A DNA stretch of 64,000 nucleotides from Bacteroidota bacterium (GTDB lineage: Bacteria; Bacteroidota; Bacteroidia; B-17B0; Aurantibacillaceae): the NCBI GenBank assembly GCA_013298715.1, contig JAAFIQ010000008.1, positions 1-64,000 of the forward strand, written 5' to 3'. Numbering within the stretch: position 1 is the first letter of the stretch; each line of letters opens with the position of its first letter. The position numbers were made by a program, and so were the translations under genes. The notes under the pieces were generated by a model. It did not search any database. It was not told the origin of the DNA and was given only the letters and a program-made list of their open reading frames with translations. This document shows, piece by piece, positions 27,170 through 37,096 of this stretch.

Positions 27170-27700
27170 ATGAAAAATATAGCATTAATTATTTTAAGCG
27201 TGATTTATTTACACACAAATGCACAAAAAGGAAAACAGTTTCCTGAAATTGTTGGTAGCGATCTAAATGATAAAGCAATGAGTTTACCTTTTAAAAATGG
27301 TAAAACTACAATTGTAGCTATTGCTTTTCATAGAGGTGCCGAAGATGAATTAAAAAAATGGTTAAATCCACTTTACTACACATTTATTAAAAAGAGCGAT
27401 AAAAAAAATAATTTTGATATGGCTGAAGTTTATGATGTAAATTTTGTTTTTATACCTATGATAAGTGGGTTTAAAAAAATTAAAGAAGATTTTAAATCGG
27501 GCACCCAAAAAGAATTTTATCCGTATGTAATGGATACTGAAAAAAGCGATATTAAAGCACACCAAAAAGCTTTAGGTGTAGCAGATAACAAAATACCTTA
27601 TATTTTTGTGGTCGATAAGGACGGCAAAATTACTGAAATGCAAAGCGGTAATTTTAAAGAAGATAAAGTAGATAAAATTGAAGATGCTGCCGGCGATTAA
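27170..27700 (+). CDS. Exported thioredoxin-fold protein without CXXC
   Basis: A 176-residue protein with a signal peptide (1-18, TNAQ). The mature part has thioredoxin-fold hallmarks: a FPEIVGSDLNDKAMSLPF entry, a strand TTIVAIAF, and the cis-Pro region NKIPYIFVVDKDGKI. The usual CXXC is replaced by HRGAEDELK and no Cys remains, so disulfide chemistry is excluded. The pattern resembles ATP10-type relatives, but that link is tentative. It is probably co-transcribed with rpiB. Confidence 0.65.
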   Translation: MKNIALIILSVIYLHTNAQKGKQFPEIVGSDLNDKAMSLPFKNGKTTIVAIAFHRGAEDELKKWLNPLYYTFIKKSDKKNNFDMAEVYDVNFVFIPMISGFKKIKEDFKSGTQKEFYPYVMDTEKSDIKAHQKALGVADNKIPYIFVVDKDGKITEMQSGNFKEDKVDKIEDAAGD

Positions 27701-27703
27701 AAA

Positions 27704-29842
27704 TTATTTTAAATCAGCTTGCTCTAATATTTTTTCTTTAATTAAATCAGTAAGGTAATAACGTTTACCATTATAATTTGCAGTTATAAACGCATCTGAA
27801 TAACCAACAGATTTTATTTTTTTACAATACGTTTCGGCTTCGTTCCATGTACCAAATAATTTATTAACAACAATTAATTGTACATCACCCATTATTGTTT
27901 CTGCCTGTTTACTTCCGCCTAATTGAGCTAATTTAGAGTTAGGAAAATTTTGTGGTTTACGGTAAGCACCAACTTGAACATAAAAATTCAAATTTGGTAA
28001 TGTTTTATTTCCAAAATTATTTAATAGTGCTATACGTTCTTCGGCAACAGAATTTACAGACAAATTAGATATAATTGTATTTCCATTCGAATTATTTTCA
28101 TTTGACTTAGTTGTAGTTGTTGCAGTAGTCATTTCAGTAGTTTTATTTGTTTGAGTGTTAGCAATAGAAGTATTATCATACATACTTGGATCAACAAATT
28201 TTTTGACAGAATCTCCCGGAACAACGTCAACCATTTTTAATTTAGGTATTGTATCCGCATCACCAAAATTTATATTTATAATTTTTTCGGCATAACCATC
28301 TACCGCGCTTATTCTTATTTCATAAGGTCTATCACCAAAAATTGGGTGGTAATAGTTAAACTTATAATTGTATCCCGAAGGAACACTTATTAAATAATTA
28401 CCTGTACTTGAGTTTGCATAAAAACCACCAAACATTTTACCATTTTCTAAAAACACCTCTACCCTGCCCTCGTATGGCTTTAAGTTTTCTGTTAATTTTC
28501 CTTTCACAACGGTAAGCACTGATTTTTTTGATGCCACTGCTGGTTCTACAACATAAATATCTTTATCACCGCTTCCACCTTCGCGCGCACTTGCAAAATA
28601 ACCGCGTTTACCATCAGCAGATAACACATAAAAAATATCATCATCAGTGGTATTAATAGGATGGCCTATGTTAGTTGGTTTTTTCCAAGTGCTGTCAATT
28701 TCATCAAGATCGCTTAAAAAAATATCATAACCGCCCATGCTGTTGTGCCCTTCAGAACTAAAAACCAAGGTTCTGCCATCTGGGTGTAAAAAAGGTGCAT
28801 CGTCATCAAACTCTGTATTAATATTTTTTCCTAAATTTTTTACCTTACCCCAAGATCCATCGTCGGCTTTAGTAGCCACGTACAAGTCCTTACCTCCAAA
28901 TCCGCCTGGGCGCTCGCTTGCAAAAATTATTTTATTTTGGTTGGATGATAAAGAAACACTACCCTCCCAGCTTGTTGAATTAATATCACCTTTTAATTTT
29001 TCTGGTTCAGAAAATTCACTACCTGTTAATTTACTTTCGTAAATATCACCGCCATCTGTTTCGTTAGATCTGAATAAAAATAATTTTTGTCCGTCGTTGC
29101 TAATTGCTATAACAGCATCGTTAGCAACTGTATTTGCAGTTATTAAGCCTCGCGGCTCTTGCCATTTTCCGTCTTTTTTTTGACTTAAAAAAACATCTTC
29201 AAAATAAATTCCTAAAGGATTTTGTTTACCATATAAATCACGCAAACCACCTAAACTTTTTGTACCCCTGTATGTAAAAAATATAGTTTCCTCATCTGCA
29301 GTAACAACGGGTGAGTATTCAGCCCCCTTGGTGTTTGGAGGGGAGCTAATGTTTTTAATGTTGGCAACAATAGGTTTTTCAATTAAAGGAATGGCGTTAC
29401 GGCAGTAGCGTGCAACTTTATTTAATTCTTTTTCTTGTGCAGCATTTAACTTTTTTGTTTTTAATAACGTTTCAATAAGCGCTAACGATTTTTCAAATTG
29501 ATATGTTTTGTGGTAAAGCAAAGCAAAATAAAAATCTAAATCCGCAGCTTTTTTGTTTTTTTCTTTTACTTCTGTGAGATATTTTTCAGCTATTTTATGT
29601 TTATCAGAAATATAGATTGCACTAATACCAGTAACGTATTTTAAGTATAAATCATTAGGGTGTAATTTTAATAATGAGTCGTAACGCTCATAAGCAAAGG
29701 TGTAGAGCTTTTCTTCGTAAAACGAATTAGCACTTTCAAAATATTTTTGTTGTTGCTTTGGCCATTTTGTAGACTCTACATCTTGGGCCTGTAATCCACA
29801 ATAAATTAGTAGGAATAATAAAGCAATTAGTTTTTTATTCAT
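27704..29842 (-). CDS. PorE-like TPR/beta-propeller envelope protein with SPOR-like end
   Basis: A 712-residue protein with a signal peptide (1-19). The order is N-terminal TPRs (about 25-150), a WD40/PD40 beta-propeller (about 165-440; ISNDGQKLFLF, GGKDLYVATKADDGSWG, LHPDGRTLVFSS), a carboxypeptidase-regulatory-like domain (about 445-530), a Thr/Asn-rich linker, and a C-terminal SPOR-like domain (LPNLNFYVQVGAYRK ... YSDAFITANYNGKRYYL). The order matches T9SS protein PorE except that PorE ends in an OmpA domain, as does the paralogue at 58001. A peptidoglycan-binding envelope role is likely. Confidence 0.75.
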   Translation of the reverse strand: MNKKLIALLFLLIYCGLQAQDVESTKWPKQQQKYFESANSFYEEKLYTFAYERYDSLLKLHPNDLYLKYVTGISAIYISDKHKIAEKYLTEVKEKNKKAADLDFYFALLYHKTYQFEKSLALIETLLKTKKLNAAQEKELNKVARYCRNAIPLIEKPIVANIKNISSPPNTKGAEYSPVVTADEETIFFTYRGTKSLGGLRDLYGKQNPLGIYFEDVFLSQKKDGKWQEPRGLITANTVANDAVIAISNDGQKLFLFRSNETDGGDIYESKLTGSEFSEPEKLKGDINSTSWEGSVSLSSNQNKIIFASERPGGFGGKDLYVATKADDGSWGKVKNLGKNINTEFDDDAPFLHPDGRTLVFSSEGHNSMGGYDIFLSDLDEIDSTWKKPTNIGHPINTTDDDIFYVLSADGKRGYFASAREGGSGDKDIYVVEPAVASKKSVLTVVKGKLTENLKPYEGRVEVFLENGKMFGGFYANSSTGNYLISVPSGYNYKFNYYHPIFGDRPYEIRISAVDGYAEKIININFGDADTIPKLKMVDVVPGDSVKKFVDPSMYDNTSIANTQTNKTTEMTTATTTTKSNENNSNGNTIISNLSVNSVAEERIALLNNFGNKTLPNLNFYVQVGAYRKPQNFPNSKLAQLGGSKQAETIMGDVQLIVVNKLFGTWNEAETYCKKIKSVGYSDAFITANYNGKRYYLTDLIKEKILEQADLK

Positions 29843-30016
29843 TCTACTAAAATAAAATCTTAATTAATAGTGCAACTTAGGTAACTGGTAGAGTTACTAA
29901 CGCTTAGTTTTTAATAACGTAATATGGCTTTAAAAGAAAAACACGCCGCATTTTTTATTATGTACTCAAAGTATTTTACAATTAAAAATGGCTAAAAACC
30001 GTATCTTTACAATATT

Positions 30017-31669
30017 ATGCAAACTTTGCTTACAACGCTTAATGCAAAATACATTCATCTTAATTTAGCTATTAGGTTGTTGTACGATTTGAATAAATAC
30101 AAAGGCAACCTTACCTTAAAAGAATTTACAATAAAAGAAGATACGCTTTCAATTGCACTATACTGCAAGGGTTTTGATGTGGTTGCGTTTAGTTGTTACA
30201 TTTGGAACATAACACAAACACTAAAAGTTTGTAAACAGATAAAAGAATTTAATCCGAATACAAAAATTTTATTAGGTGGCCCAGAAGTTAGCTACGAATA
30301 CAACGATATAATTTCACAATATTATATTGACTACATTATTGTAGGCGAAGGAGAAACAGCATTTGAGCAGTTTTTGAGCTGTAACGGAAATCTGCAAACC
30401 GTTAGTAATCTGGTTTATAAAATTAATAACGAAGTTGTAAAAAACCCCGATGCTAAAAACTTTGATTTGACTAATTACCAAAATTTAAATCCTTATTTAA
30501 TCGATCTGCCACAAGAACTTTATAACAAAGTGTGTTATATTGAAACAAGCCGCGGCTGCCCGTATAAATGTGAGTTTTGTTTAGCTAGTTTGGATAACAA
30601 AGTACGTTATTTACCCACCAATACAATAAAAGAGCATTTATTATTTTTAATGCAGCACGGGCGTGTAATTAAGTTTTTAGATAGAACGTTTAATATTAAA
30701 CGCGATTTTACAATTGAAATTTTTGAGTTTATTTTAAAACATCATAAACCAGAGAACGTTTTTCAGTTTGAGATTACAGCAGATATATTGCACCCAGATA
30801 TTATAAAATTTATAAATGAAAAAGTTCCTAAAGGTTTATTCCGTTTTGAAATAGGAATTCAAACAGTAAATCATAAAGCGAATTTAGAAGTTAGTCGCAA
30901 ACAAAATTTTGAAAAAACAAAAAGTATTATTCTTCAGGTTCAAGATAAAGTAGAATTACATTTAGATTTAATTGTTGGTTTGCCACTTGATTATTGGGAG
31001 GACATAAAATATAGTTTTGAGGAAGTATTTAAACTCGAAGCGCCAGAATTACAATTGGGTTTTTTAAAGTTTTTAAAAGGAACCACCATGCGCGATAAAG
31101 CCCAACACGAGTTTGTGTTCGACCCTAACCCACCCTACCAATTAATTAAAAGTAAGTATTTGAATGAAGAACAATTAGAAGATATTGTAAAACTAGAAAA
31201 CGCTTTAGAAATATACTGGAATGGAAAAAAAGGGATTAATTTTCTAAAGTATGTAAATAAAAAATTCAGTTCATTCGATTTCTTATTAGGCTTAGGTAAA
31301 TTTTTTGGCACAAAAAAAGATTTCCATAAATATAGTTTAGAAGATGTTTATTTAATTGCCGCAGAATACTGTAAAACAAACTACCCTAGCGATAGTATTT
31401 TGCAAGAATTAATAGCGATTGATTATTATTTGCACCACAAGGTAAAACCCAAGCCTTTATTAATTAACGAAATTGATAAAAAGCAAAAGTTCGAATTGTT
31501 AGATGAGTTAAAGTTGAATCATCATAAATTTAGGTATGTGGTGTTGCCGATTTTTATAAACGTTGAATCTCATAAAAAACGTGAATTACCTGTTATTATA
31601 CAATATGATGGGGTTAATAAACCAAGTTTGGTAAATACAACTAGTAAAGAAAAATGCATAACTACCTAA
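30017..31669 (+). CDS. B12-binding radical SAM protein (DUF4080 type)
   Basis: A 550-residue protein. An N-terminal cobalamin-binding Rossmann domain (about 1-130; LLGGPEVSYEYND, VGEGETAFEQF) lacks the cobalamin His motif DxHxxG. The radical SAM core (about 170-380) has SRGCPYKCEFC as the CxxxCxxC cluster motif. A C-terminal DUF4080-type helical region follows. It would cleave SAM to a 5'-deoxyadenosyl radical; the substrate is unknown. A TAnnTTTG-like -7 element (TATCTTTA) sits at 30002-30009, close to the start. Confidence 0.88.
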   Translation: MQTLLTTLNAKYIHLNLAIRLLYDLNKYKGNLTLKEFTIKEDTLSIALYCKGFDVVAFSCYIWNITQTLKVCKQIKEFNPNTKILLGGPEVSYEYNDIISQYYIDYIIVGEGETAFEQFLSCNGNLQTVSNLVYKINNEVVKNPDAKNFDLTNYQNLNPYLIDLPQELYNKVCYIETSRGCPYKCEFCLASLDNKVRYLPTNTIKEHLLFLMQHGRVIKFLDRTFNIKRDFTIEIFEFILKHHKPENVFQFEITADILHPDIIKFINEKVPKGLFRFEIGIQTVNHKANLEVSRKQNFEKTKSIILQVQDKVELHLDLIVGLPLDYWEDIKYSFEEVFKLEAPELQLGFLKFLKGTTMRDKAQHEFVFDPNPPYQLIKSKYLNEEQLEDIVKLENALEIYWNGKKGINFLKYVNKKFSSFDFLLGLGKFFGTKKDFHKYSLEDVYLIAAEYCKTNYPSDSILQELIAIDYYLHHKVKPKPLLINEIDKKQKFELLDELKLNHHKFRYVVLPIFINVESHKKRELPVIIQYDGVNKPSLVNTTSKEKCITT

Positions 31670-32585
31670 AAAAATCTGTTTTATTTACTGCTGATGATTT
31701 TCGAACAAAATTAAAGTTTAAGTTTAATTCTGCAGAGCCAGAAAGTACATCGCGGTAATTTGCAATATAAGCCAAAGATAGATTAACACATTTTGTGCCA
31801 TAACCAATTGATGCAAAGCCATAACCATCAGTGGCTGCCGCTAATCCTAGCTGAAGATGTTTATACAGCTGGTTGTTTAAACCTAACTGTAATCTATTAA
31901 AATTATCTTGTCCGTCGTATCTAAAAAATAAATTTGTGGTATATGTTTTTTTTGCATTATAAAATGTAGCATCACCATGTGCGGTTACACGTGTTTTTAA
32001 ATACACATCGCTTGCTAAACCAACGTTTGCTTTGTTAATATTATTAACCATACAACCCACATTAAAATTTGTGGCCTTAAGTAATAAACCACTTCCAAAA
32101 TTATTTACTTGTTTTGTATAAGATGGCAGCGGTGTTGCGTTACCGCAAAATTCGTTTGTTCTTAAATTTATTACATTATTATAATTAAATTTAGTTGGGT
32201 TCAAAACATAACTGCTATAAACATATTGCAATGCAGGAACCAATACAAGGTCTTTTTTTAAAGAGACAGCATAATTATAAATAAAACCAATTTGGTTATT
32301 TTTCAACATATCGCGCGCTTGGTTATCATTTAAATAAAATACACCAAAACCACTTTTTATGTTCTTTACATAAAAATCTGCTCCAGCGTAATGTTTAGCC
32401 ATTGTGGTGCTTAAATTAGGATATTGATTAAAATAGGCAAGCTATAACTTTGGATTACCCACAGAACCTGCATTTGCTGCGTTTGCATAAATTGCAGCTG
32501 AGTTAGGCATATTAAATATCACATCTTGGCTATGTAATTCAAAACACATGAACGTTACATAAAATATAAAACTACATTTCTTCAT
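31662..32585 (-). pseudogene. PorP/SprF-family outer-membrane protein with in-frame stop
   Basis: From the ATG at 32585 the frame encodes a 307-codon protein: signal peptide (KKCSFIFYVTFMCFELHSQD), the PorP/SprF N-terminal region (NPKL, stop, LAYFNQYPNL) and beta-barrel strands to the end. A TAG at 32442-32444 is codon 48. The remainder stays open and reads KSGFGVFYLNDNQA, the typical family pattern. An internal restart at Met62 (32402) would have no signal peptide, so the protein is probably not exported. The start overlaps the upstream paralogue's stop by 14 bp. Confidence 0.85.
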
Positions 32586-33495
32586 AATTTAATTTTGTTT
32601 TGCGGTTTATTTTTTTTTGCACGTTAAACGTAGCTGCAATCTCTAAAATAGTTAAACTAGTTATACTCGAATTTACTCTGGCGCCAGCCAAGGCATATAT
32701 TCCAAACCAGTCATTTCTAAATCCAAAATTTGCAAAGAGCGTATTATAATACCTAAAGCCCCCACCTATAGTAAATTTATTGTACAATAAAAGATTTGTA
32801 GAAAACTGGTAGAAATAAAAATCGAGTTGCTTGTCGCCTCGCGCAGTTAGTTGCAGTGCCATGTCTTTAACAATATTGAACTGCGTTGCAGCATGAAGCG
32901 TGTAACGTACTGGCAGCCTATACGGACCAAGTATTCCAACATCTGGTTGATTAAGTTGATTGGCAACAAAACCAACATTGAATAGTTTATGATGTAATAA
33001 AAAAGATGTATTAATAAAAACATTGCTTTTACTTGTATTTGTTAATGGTTCTGGGCTAGGTGCAATAAAGCCTCTGCGCGCATCAATCATATCGCCAAAG
33101 GTTAGTTTTGAAGCATCTACTGTGTAATTCAAAAAACCAATTGTAATTGCTGGAATTAGTTTCAAACCTTCTGTCAACTTAATGTATTGAGCGTAACTTA
33201 AACCAGTATTATAGTTTTTAAATAGTCCGTCTGCTTTATTTGCGTAGGTAAATGTTGCGCCTATTGCACCTTTTGCTTTTGGCAAATAAACATCGGCACT
33301 GTTAAATAAATAATAGTTAGTGGTGTTAGTATTAAATAAATAATTAGAAAAAATAGATTGTGTTCTAAAACCCCCATTACTACCAGCGTATGCAGCGTTT
33401 AAGTTGAGTAAACTTTGATTTTGCATTATAAAATAGGTGTCTTGGCTTTTAGACAATAAAACAAGCGAGCAAAAAAGGAGTGTGAGTTTTTTCAT
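32572..33495 (-). CDS. PorP/SprF family outer-membrane protein
   Basis: A 307-residue protein with a signal peptide (1-17). The PorP/SprF start is YFIMQNQSLLNLNAAYAGS, followed by alternating beta-barrel strands (KGAIGATFTYANKADGLFKNYNTGLSYAQYI). Proteins of this family sit in the outer membrane and pair with T9SS-exported surface proteins such as gliding adhesins. It lies upstream of and overlaps the broken paralogue, so the two were once a tandem operon. The choice-of-anchor L protein gene is divergent from it. Confidence 0.85.
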   Translation of the reverse strand: MKKLTLLFCSLVLLSKSQDTYFIMQNQSLLNLNAAYAGSNGGFRTQSIFSNYLFNTNTTNYYLFNSADVYLPKAKGAIGATFTYANKADGLFKNYNTGLSYAQYIKLTEGLKLIPAITIGFLNYTVDASKLTFGDMIDARRGFIAPSPEPLTNTSKSNVFINTSFLLHHKLFNVGFVANQLNQPDVGILGPYRLPVRYTLHAATQFNIVKDMALQLTARGDKQLDFYFYQFSTNLLLYNKFTIGGGFRYYNTLFANFGFRNDWFGIYALAGARVNSSITSLTILEIAATFNVQKKINRKTKLNYEEM

Positions 33496-33638
33496 GTGCT
33501 TTGCGTTATTATGACTACTAAATTAAGTAAAAATTACCTAATTGTCAAGAGTTAGGTTAGTTTAGAATATTTAACTAACTTATTTTCATCTCAATTAAAA
33601 ATTCGTGTAAATTTAAAGTACAAATTAATTATACCAAC

Positions 33639-35123
33639 ATGATTAAATCTATTTTTACATTTACGCTTGGTTGTGCTTTTTGTTTTAGTGTGTTCTCACA
33701 ATCCAACTTTAAAGTTTACACCCCACAAGCCAGTGGTCCGTACGCTTTGCAAAATATTTTACAAAACCTCATTGGTGATGGTATAATTTTAAAAAATTAC
33801 AGTGTCTCTAAAACATGGAGCGACGAAGCTTATGGCTATTTTGAAGATAGCAAAAGTAGCCTTGGAATGAAAAAGGGTTTAATTATGACAACAGGCGGCA
33901 TTAGCGGTCTTTGCGGAAAAAACACACAAACAGGCATGAGTAATTATGCACACTCAAACGAAAGAACACACGCAGTAACGGGTTCATCAAAATTCACCAG
34001 CCCAAGTTTAGAAAATCTTTTGCTTAAAAAACAAAAAACGTATGATGCTGTATCTATTGAGATGGATGTTATTCCTACAGCAGACACTTTAAATTTTAAA
34101 TACGTGTTTGGTAGCGAAGAATATGATGAATATGTTGGTACAGCCTACAATGATGCTTTTGCCTTTTTTATTTCTGGTAAAAATATTACAGGCCAAGAAA
34201 ACCTAGCTGTGGTGCCCGGCACAAACGATCCGGTTTCTGTCAACAGCATTAACGGAGGGTCTCAAACCAATAGAAAGCGCTCTAGTAACGAAACGTTTTA
34301 TGTGTCAAATAAAAATGGAGAGTTTGGAATTGAGTACGATGGATTAACCAAGTTGATGGAAATAAAAAAAGCAGTAGTACCTTACGAAACGTATCATATA
34401 ATTCTCACCATTGCCGATGTGGCTGATAATATTATGGATAGCGGTGTATTGCTTGAGGGCAAGAGCATTGTGAGTTACGAAAAAAGTTACAATGTGCTGT
34501 TTGATAAAAATAAGACGGAGCTAAATGAAGAGTACAAAAACATGCTTAATGCGCTGGTAAAAGAGTACAAAGAAAAAACAAATAGTAATATTAGCATAAT
34601 TGGACATACAGATAATGAAGGAGATGAAGAATTGAACAAAAATTTAAGTTGCGATAGAGCAACGCAAATTAAAAATTATTTTATTTCTAGAGGTATCGCA
34701 GAAAAAAGGTTGATTGTGGATTGCAAAGGCGAAACCCAACCATCTTTTGATAACACAAGCGAAAAGGGCAAAACACTTAATAGAAGAGTAGAAATAAAAT
34801 TATTAGGAAACGATAACCTTTATCAAGTAAATAAAACAAAGGAATCAGGAATAGCGGCCGAAAAATCGAGTATTATAAACAATGTACCGAACCCATTTGC
34901 GCAAAACACAAGCATAAATATGTCTATTTTATCTACCGTAAAAAATGCACAAGTGGTAATTACCAACCTTGAGGGTAAACAACTAAAAACGGTTTACGTT
35001 TTGGAGCGTGGCAATACCAATGTAAATTTCGAATCATACAACTTAGTAAATGGTGTTTACATTGCAAACCTTATTTGCGATGGTGCAATTTGTGGTAGCA
35101 TAAAAATGATTTTGGAGAAGTAA
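33639..35123 (+). CDS. Choice-of-anchor L protein with OmpA and T9SS sorting domains
   Basis: A 494-residue exported protein. It has a signal peptide (1-20), a choice-of-anchor L domain (about 40-265; GLIMTTGGISG, FKYVFGSEEYDEYVGTAYNDAFAFFISG), an OmpA-like peptidoglycan-binding domain (about 285-395; NVLFDKNKTELNEEY, IIGHTDNEGDEELNKNLSCDRA), and a type A T9SS sorting domain (about 410-494; VPNPFAQNTSINMSI ... NLVNGVYIANL). An OmpA module between an adhesin-like domain and a surface-sorting signal is unusual. It is divergent from the PorP/SprF genes, its likely partners in export or anchoring. Confidence 0.85.
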   Translation: MIKSIFTFTLGCAFCFSVFSQSNFKVYTPQASGPYALQNILQNLIGDGIILKNYSVSKTWSDEAYGYFEDSKSSLGMKKGLIMTTGGISGLCGKNTQTGMSNYAHSNERTHAVTGSSKFTSPSLENLLLKKQKTYDAVSIEMDVIPTADTLNFKYVFGSEEYDEYVGTAYNDAFAFFISGKNITGQENLAVVPGTNDPVSVNSINGGSQTNRKRSSNETFYVSNKNGEFGIEYDGLTKLMEIKKAVVPYETYHIILTIADVADNIMDSGVLLEGKSIVSYEKSYNVLFDKNKTELNEEYKNMLNALVKEYKEKTNSNISIIGHTDNEGDEELNKNLSCDRATQIKNYFISRGIAEKRLIVDCKGETQPSFDNTSEKGKTLNRRVEIKLLGNDNLYQVNKTKESGIAAEKSSIINNVPNPFAQNTSINMSILSTVKNAQVVITNLEGKQLKTVYVLERGNTNVNFESYNLVNGVYIANLICDGAICGSIKMILEK

Positions 35124-35159
35124 AGGGTATACTTTAATAATAGTATTTATAATCGTTTT

Positions 35160-36260
35160 ATGAAAAAAATTATTTTAGTATTTCTTTCAACTTTTTCACT
35201 TCATATTCTTTCTCAAAACAGTAGAGCCATTTTTGAATTTGGGAGGGATTTTGAATCAGAATTCTATTATGATTTCATTGATAATTCTTTACCCTTTGTT
35301 AATTTAAGCGAGAGCAAATATTTCTTAAAGAGAAAGGAACTTAAAATAAAATCCATTATAATAAGGCATAACGGCCTTTCATTAGACAGTTTATTTTTAA
35401 GCGATAAGGAAAAGTTTAATTTTCTTATTAAGTGGTGGGGCGTTCACAGTAGCCCAATAGTTATAATAACTAATTTTGATAGGAATGGATTTCTTATTTC
35501 TAGCGATAGTTATCCTATCTGCAATTTTCTTAATAAACAAGACTCACTAAGCTGCAACTATATGAAACTTAAGTCAACTCAAATTGGTGATACGCTTAAA
35601 ACATTTCAATACAAAAGAGGTGCGCTTGAAGAAACATCTGCATACCTCAATAATGTGATTTATAATATCAAAAAAGACAATTCCTACATTTTTGTTTCCG
35701 ACTCAACAAATGCATTTCTATCTAGTAAATACGATGGGTATAAGCTTGTACCAACTTATTATTATTTTGATGTGCAAAATAGAATTAAACAAATTCTGCA
35801 TAATAACATGCCAAATAATTTTTATAATCTAAAGTTTTATTATCCCAATAAACGAAAAGCAATAGTTTCGTTAAAGAAACAAAATATTATGGACGATACA
35901 ATTTGTGATTACAAAAATAAAATAGTTTTTAATAGACATTTAAAAATAAAAGAAAGTTGTTTTTATTCTAAGGATTATCTTCACGAATACAGTTGTTATA
36001 AATTCAAATACGATAGTTATAATAATTTAGTTCTTATTTCTAGAAAGAGTTATTATGAAAACTGGTTTGATTACTGTGAAGATTATTATAGCTTTAAACA
36101 TACCTATAAAAACGGCAAGCTTAGTAAATCTTTAGCTCATTACAATTTTAGGGTAGTAAGCAACGATGTTATTTATTACTACAATGACCAGGGGCTTGTA
36201 AGCGAAATAAATTATTCTAGTGGTGGAAAAGTTACTTACGAGTACACTTTTTACAACTAG
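35160..36260 (+). CDS. Secreted hypothetical protein with YD-like repeats
   Basis: A 366-residue protein with a signal peptide (1-18, HILSQ). The second half has irregular tyrosine-rich beta-strand repeats (YKFKYDSYNNLVLISRKSYY, YYYNDQGLVSEINYSSGGKVTYEY) similar to degenerate YD/RHS-type units. No catalytic domain. It lies 36 bp after the choice-of-anchor L gene on the same strand and may share its transcript. Family not recognised. Confidence 0.7.
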   Translation: MKKIILVFLSTFSLHILSQNSRAIFEFGRDFESEFYYDFIDNSLPFVNLSESKYFLKRKELKIKSIIIRHNGLSLDSLFLSDKEKFNFLIKWWGVHSSPIVIITNFDRNGFLISSDSYPICNFLNKQDSLSCNYMKLKSTQIGDTLKTFQYKRGALEETSAYLNNVIYNIKKDNSYIFVSDSTNAFLSSKYDGYKLVPTYYYFDVQNRIKQILHNNMPNNFYNLKFYYPNKRKAIVSLKKQNIMDDTICDYKNKIVFNRHLKIKESCFYSKDYLHEYSCYKFKYDSYNNLVLISRKSYYENWFDYCEDYYSFKHTYKNGKLSKSLAHYNFRVVSNDVIYYYNDQGLVSEINYSSGGKVTYEYTFYN

Positions 36261-36358
36261 TATTTGACTTAGTAAATTTTTAAAAATTTATTTTTAACGC
36301 CTTCAGTTTATGGTTTTAAGTTGAATTTTAAAGTTTATATCTTAAATCAAAAACGGAA

Positions 36359-37096
36359 TCACAACAAAAACATTTCTTCAAACTCTTTCTTCTTATCTCT
36401 TGCCAAGCTTACAAGGCTACCATTTAACATTTCTATTTGTAAACTCGAGTTTTTATAGGCTTTAATAAATTGCTTGTTTATTATGTAAGAACGGTGTGGC
36501 TTATAAAAATTTTCTTGGCTCAGTAAAAGCTCATATTCTTTTAAAGGTTTACTTACAACTTGTTTTATATTATTGTTTAAATAAAATTCGGTGTATACAT
36601 TATCTGCTTTTAAGTATACAATATCAGTTACTGGTACAATAATTTTTTTTTCGTTCATTGATAAAACAATTTTTTCTATTTTATCTGTTGTAGATACTGC
36701 TTGTAATATTTTTAATTGTTCTAAAGATACTTGATGTTTTTTTAACACCCGATTTATGGCTTCTACCAATCGTTCTTCGTTAATTGGTTTAAGCACATAA
36801 TCAACAGCACTTAGCGCAAAGGCTTCAAGCGCAAAGCCCCCGTATGCGGTAGTAAAAATAATTTCAAAATCTAACTCTTCTTTTGAAAGATGGTTGGCAA
36901 TATCAATTCCTAACTCGCCGTTAAGTTGAACATCTAATAAAATAAAATTTGGTTTGTTTTGTTTAATGTATAGCGCAGCCACACTTATTTTATCAAAGTC
37001 AGCTAGTACTTCAATGTTGGGGAATTTTGCAGCTAAAATAGTTTTAAGTAGAATAACTGCTTGAGGTTCATCTTCAATAATAACACATTTAATCAT
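36359..37096 (-). CDS. LytTR-family response regulator
   Basis: A 245-residue regulator from the ATG at 37096 (an ATG three codons upstream is also possible). The receiver domain has EDE and phospho-acceptor Asp55 in FILLDVQLNG, TTAYGGFALEAF, and KPI. The LytTR domain (about 145-245) includes IVYLKADNVYTEFYL and KPHRSYIINKQFIKAY. It overlaps the stop of the sensor kinase upstream, its cognate partner. It is the best candidate, with the LytTR protein at 39082, to read the five operator modules between 39009 and 45950. Confidence 0.93.
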   Translation of the reverse strand: MIKCVIIEDEPQAVILLKTILAAKFPNIEVLADFDKISVAALYIKQNKPNFILLDVQLNGELGIDIANHLSKEELDFEIIFTTAYGGFALEAFALSAVDYVLKPINEERLVEAINRVLKKHQVSLEQLKILQAVSTTDKIEKIVLSMNEKKIIVPVTDIVYLKADNVYTEFYLNNNIKQVVSKPLKEYELLLSQENFYKPHRSYIINKQFIKAYKNSSLQIEMLNGSLVSLARDKKKEFEEMFLL

